Source: Ruminococcus sp.
Lineage (GTDB): Bacteria > Bacillota > Clostridia > Oscillospirales > Ruminococcaceae
Length of the DNA: 64,000 nt
Assembly: GCA_017460665.1 (NCBI GenBank)
Contig: JAFUAO010000079.1
Span: forward strand, 22,810 to 86,809
Reading direction: 5' to 3'
Position numbers and translations under genes: made by a program. Positions 60,498 through 64,000 of the stretch are shown here, in pieces. The stretch's first letter is position 1. Each line of letters opens with the position of its first letter. The notes below the pieces were generated by a model. The model had not been told where the DNA came from. It saw only the letters and a list, made by a program, of their open reading frames with translations, and did not search any database.

Positions 60498-60983
60498 TCA
60501 ACACTCCTGTCTGATTATTTTATCTATTTCATTTTCATCGGGGACCTGAAAGAACTCTAAGCATTTCTCCGCAAGCCCCTTGTCAACGTAGTAGGCACTG
60601 ACGCTGCCGTTCTCCACCAGCCGGTCTCTCTCAGCGATCCGCTGCTGCCAGAGCCGGTCCGGGACCTCCAGATAATGGAGCTCGCAGGCCACGCCGTTCT
60701 CCTTATAAAACTGCCTTGCATAGTCCCTTTTCTCTCTGGTCCAGAAGCCCCAGTCAAGGATCACGTCGATCCCCATGCGGACTATATCCAGGGATATTCT
60801 AAAGAGCAGCCCCTCGGCACGCTCCACATAGGTGTCCAGCAGCTCGCCGGCTCCCTCGGGAAAGAGCGCCAGCGTGATCTCGTCCACAGAGAGGATCACG
60901 GCCCTCATCTCACGGCTGAGCCTTTCGGCGTAGGTGGACTTTCCGCAGCAGACCTTTCCGCAGGTCATGATCACCTTAGCCAT
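60498..60983 (-). CDS. P-loop kinase-like NTPase (AAA_33/zeta-like)
   Basis: 161 residues with an N-terminal P-loop TCGKVCCGKSTYAERL, a VILSVDEITLALF Asp motif, an ILDWGFWTREKRDYARQF stretch and a lid-like QQRIAERDR. Such proteins phosphorylate small molecules or RNA/peptide substrates. GGAGG lies before the ATG, inside the end of mrnC (8-base overlap), so it is coupled to that gene. Substrate unknown. Confidence 0.75.
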   Translation of the reverse strand: MAKVIMTCGKVCCGKSTYAERLSREMRAVILSVDEITLALFPEGAGELLDTYVERAEGLLFRISLDIVRMGIDVILDWGFWTREKRDYARQFYKENGVACELHYLEVPDRLWQQRIAERDRLVENGSVSAYYVDKGLAEKCLEFFQVPDENEIDKIIRQEC

Positions 60984-61383
60984 TTTCCGCCTCCAGCTCC
61001 TCCGGGACGATCACAGAGAAGATCTCCCGGATACGGTCCTGCTGACCGGTGAGGTAAAGGTACCCGAACAGGCACTCCAAAGCAGTTGCCCGGCGATACT
61101 CGGCGGCGTCGGCGTGCTTGGGGACGGTATTGCCCGTGGCGTTGCGGCCTCTTTTGAGGACGGAGAGCTCATGGTCTGAAAGGAGCTCAGACACTCTTTC
61201 GTAGGCGTCTGACTGGAACTCCGCACAGACCAGCCTGATCTTAGCGGAGTGGAGCTTCGCAACTGGCATATTCGCCTGACGGAGAAGGTGTTCCCGCACC
61301 AGGGTATCATAAACACTGTCACCAAGAAAAGCAAGCGTAAGCGGACTATAGGCATTAGCTTCTCTTTCAGTTAAATATTCCAT
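60976..61383 (-). CDS. mrnC: Mini-ribonuclease III
   Basis: 135 residues: the RNase III catalytic domain alone, with LAFLGDSVYDTLVREHLL holding the acidic active-site residues and AAEYRRATALECLFGYLYL the second set. It matures 23S rRNA ends in Firmicutes and has no double-stranded-RNA-binding domain. ATG at 61383 begins one base after the obgE stop; a longer frame running into obgE is discarded. Confidence 0.9.
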   Translation of the reverse strand: MEYLTEREANAYSPLTLAFLGDSVYDTLVREHLLRQANMPVAKLHSAKIRLVCAEFQSDAYERVSELLSDHELSVLKRGRNATGNTVPKHADAAEYRRATALECLFGYLYLTGQQDRIREIFSVIVPEELEAENG

Positions 61384-61384
61384 A

Positions 61385-62725
<1,341 letters not shown>

Positions 62726-63007
62726 TTACTGCTCTGTGTAAACAGAGACCTTCTTACGGTCACGGCCGTAACGCTCAAACTTAACTCTTCCGCTTACTGT
62801 AGCGAATAATGTATCATCAGAACCGATACCTACGCCCTCACCGGGGTGGATGTGAGTACCTCTCTGACGAACGAGGATATTGCCGGCCTGAACGAACTGG
62901 CCGTCGGCTCTCTTGACGCCAAGCCTCTTGGACTCAGAATCACGGCCGTTCTTGGTAGAACCAACACCCTTCTTATGAGCGAAGAACTGAATACTAACCT
63001 TGATCAT
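62726..63007 (-). CDS. rpmA: ribosomal protein L27 with cleavable N-terminus
   Basis: 93 residues beginning [20 protein letters not shown]. The QFFA/HKKG junction is the Firmicutes site where Prp removes the first residues so that L27 can reach the peptidyl-transferase centre. [16 protein letters not shown] and [16 protein letters not shown] are the usual core. GGAGG precedes the ATG at 63007, four bases after the prp stop. Confidence 0.97.
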   Translation of the reverse strand: MIKVSIQFFAHKKGVGSTKNGRDSESKRLGVKRADGQFVQAGNILVRQRGTHIHPGEGVGIGSDDTLFATVSGRVKFERYGRDRKKVSVYTEQ

Positions 63008-63011
63008 TATT

Positions 63012-63326
63012 TTACACCTCCGAAAATGAGATCTTGATAGTGCCCGGATACTCCTCACGGATCGTTTCGAGCTGCTGCATGAGCATATCCAAAACGGCAT
63101 GGGTCCTTTCATCGGGAGCCTTAGCGATACAGAGCATGACGTTATCCTCTGCCTGAGCCTTGGCCTTTATATGAAAGCCGTCCGTGATGATATTGGCAGC
63201 GAGCATACACGCTGAAGTGACCGCAGCGCAGACTATATCCTGTCCGCTGTCTGCAAAGCCTGCGTGTCCGCTGACCCGGAAGCCGCCGAGCGTTCCTTCT
63301 GACTGATAGAACTCAGCAAGGATCAT
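63012..63326 (-). CDS. prp: ribosomal-processing cysteine protease Prp
   Basis: 104 residues. The catalytic pair is visible: His21 in GHAGFADSG and Cys33 in [10 protein letters not shown]. It cuts the N-terminal peptide from L27, encoded by the next gene. Its start overlaps the rplU stop (ATGA). Placement between rplU and rpmA is standard in Firmicutes. Confidence 0.95.
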   Translation of the reverse strand: MILAEFYQSEGTLGGFRVSGHAGFADSGQDIVCAAVTSACMLAANIITDGFHIKAKAQAEDNVMLCIAKAPDERTHAVLDMLMQQLETIREEYPGTIKISFSEV

Positions 63327-63634
63327 GCGTTGATAGCTTCGATCTGTACCTGAGTGTAGGGCTGTCTGTGACCCTGCTTCCTCTTCTCGCCCTTCTTAGG
63401 CTTGTAGGTGAAAACAGTGATCTTCTTGGACTTGCCGTTCTTGAGGACCTTGGCCTGAACAGCAGCGCCATCAACATAGGGAGTACCTACCTTGAGGCCG
63501 TCATCAGCGCCCAGAGCGACTACCTTGTCGAATGTGATCTTCTCGTCAGCCTCTGCTGCGAGCTTCTCGATGAAGATGATATCGCCTTCGCTTACCTGAT
63601 ACTGCTTTCCGCCAGTCTCTATAACTGCGTACAT
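63323..63634 (-). CDS. rplU: ribosomal protein L21
   Basis: 103 residues: [18 protein letters not shown] at the N-terminus, and a [19 protein letters not shown] rRNA-binding stretch at the C-terminus. ATG at 63634 is six bases after AGGTG, which lies in the leader RNA. First gene of an eight-gene operon running to the GNAT gene at 59263. Confidence 0.97.
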   Translation of the reverse strand: MYAVIETGGKQYQVSEGDIIFIEKLAAEADEKITFDKVVALGADDGLKVGTPYVDGAAVQAKVLKNGKSKKITVFTYKPKKGEKRKQGHRQPYTQVQIEAINA

Positions 63635-63712
63635 TTGCGGCACCTGCCTTTTCAATAAACTCGCTGCGGCAGGTGTGCAAAGGCGCACTTTCGGGACCTG
63701 CTTACAAGCGGC
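63635..63712 (-). promoter_or_regulatory. ribosomal protein L21 leader RNA
   Basis: The ~80-base leader carries GCAGGTCCCGAAAGTGCGC, a TTTGCACACCTGCCG arm and a second GGCAGGTGCCG that covers the ribosome binding site. This matches the known Firmicutes L21 leader by position and motif, and probably mediates feedback by L21. Boundaries are approximate. Confidence 0.75.
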
Positions 63713-63718
63713 AATAAT

Positions 63719-63747
63719 ATTTTACCACAAAGGCCCTGCTTTGTCAA
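63719..63747 (-). promoter_or_regulatory. sigmaA promoter of the rplU operon with A/T-rich upstream element
   Basis: TTGACA (plus 63742-63747) and TAAAAT (plus 63719-63724) on the minus strand, 17-bp spacer. A perfect GGGTTTTTT/AAAAAACCC inverted repeat (63748-63767) touches the −35 and could serve as an UP element. Confidence 0.9.
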
Positions 63748-63780
63748 GGGTTTTTTTCAAAAAACCCCCACTTTTCTGTA

Positions 63781-64000
63781 GGATTACAATAGATATGAGA
63801 CAATTTACAAAAAAAGGTAGCGGAGCAGCATAGACCTGTGTTACAGTTAAGTTGCGAGAAATAAAAGCAACAGGAGGTCAGCTGATCCGCCATGAATACT
63901 ATAACACAGATAACCCGTCGCCGTCAAGCAATAATTGAATATTCAATGAAAAAAGGTGTTACCGCTGCTGCAAGGCGCTATAATGTTGGGAGAGCAACTA
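63781..64000 (+). mobile_element. left end of an insertion sequence, cut by the window edge
   Basis: The 110 bases ahead of the transposase start are probably the IS left end. The exact terminus and target duplication cannot be seen because the right end is outside the window. It was placed just upstream of the rplU promoter, back to back with it. Confidence 0.5.
63892..64000 (+). CDS. transposase, N-terminal part (IS481/IS3-like)
   Basis: AGGAGG precedes ATG 63892 and the frame runs off the window after 36 codons. It begins MNTITQITRRRQAIIEYS and contains a helix-turn-helix (GVTAAARRYNVGRAT) typical of the N-terminus of IS481- and IS3-type transposases. The catalytic DDE domain would lie outside. 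Confidence 0.7.
   Translation, partial: MNTITQITRRRQAIIEYSMKKGVTAAARRYNVGRAT

Overview
The window looks like chromosome from a Gram-positive, cellulosome-producing gut or rumen anaerobe of the Ruminococcus (Oscillospiraceae/Ruminococcaceae) type. Three secreted proteins carry dockerin modules, one of them a GH11 xylanase/CE4 esterase of the R. flavefaciens kind. The other markers are glgB-glgC-glgD-glgA, a trimeric NADH-linked [FeFe] hydrogenase, SpoIIE, and an L21-Prp-L27-Obg operon whose L27 has the cleavable Firmicutes N-terminus. Most promoters match the sigmaA consensus with a 17-bp spacer. Species assignment is inference.

Layout. 1-7,150 (+): rlmB, a catalytically broken P-type-ATPase-like membrane protein, an LCP cell-wall ligase with a Gln-rich tandem repeat, a short leader ORF with terminator in front of rtcB, a GNAT gene and a 55-aa basic protein. 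7,206-23,857 (-): one long operon of visibly lower GC. It holds a CpaE-like/DUF5702-like fusion, a TadE-like protein, an A24 prepilin peptidase, a TPR/WG-repeat protein, an FHA protein, a PP2C phosphatase, a Ser/Thr kinase, two small membrane proteins and a ~2,300-aa Ig-like surface protein. 24,000-32,450 (-): a candidate small RNA, the glycogen operon and spoIIE. 32,700-37,170 (+): flotillin, an SdpI-like protein, an ECF sigma factor and a PASTA-bearing probable anti-sigma factor. 37,210-41,190 (-): an AraC regulator and the xylanase/esterase. 41,600-46,430 (+): an ExbB/ExbD-like motor cassette, guaA with a possible integration scar behind it, and a NUDIX gene. 46,435-52,780: intergenic repeats, two more dockerin proteins, an aminotransferase, a DUF4250 protein and a membrane protein. 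53,000-57,280 (+): the hydrogenase. 57,320-63,750 (-): a manganese-riboswitch operon (mntP, unknown, rubrerythrin) and the rplU-prp-rpmA-obgE-mrnC-kinase-yebC-GNAT operon. The right edge enters an insertion sequence.

How it fits together. Hydrogenase, glycogen and xylanase genes fit a fermentative fibre degrader. The most unusual part is the 17-kb minus-strand island. It joins phosphorylation signalling (kinase, phosphatase, FHA reader) to prepilin-type surface machinery, but the Tad motor ATPase, TadB/TadC and a pilin are absent. Its first gene looks like a junction of two or three unrelated genes. Other candidates for new biology are the pseudo-P-type ATPase, the leader/attenuator before rtcB, the monoderm ExbB/D-like cassette and the PASTA anti-sigma factor.
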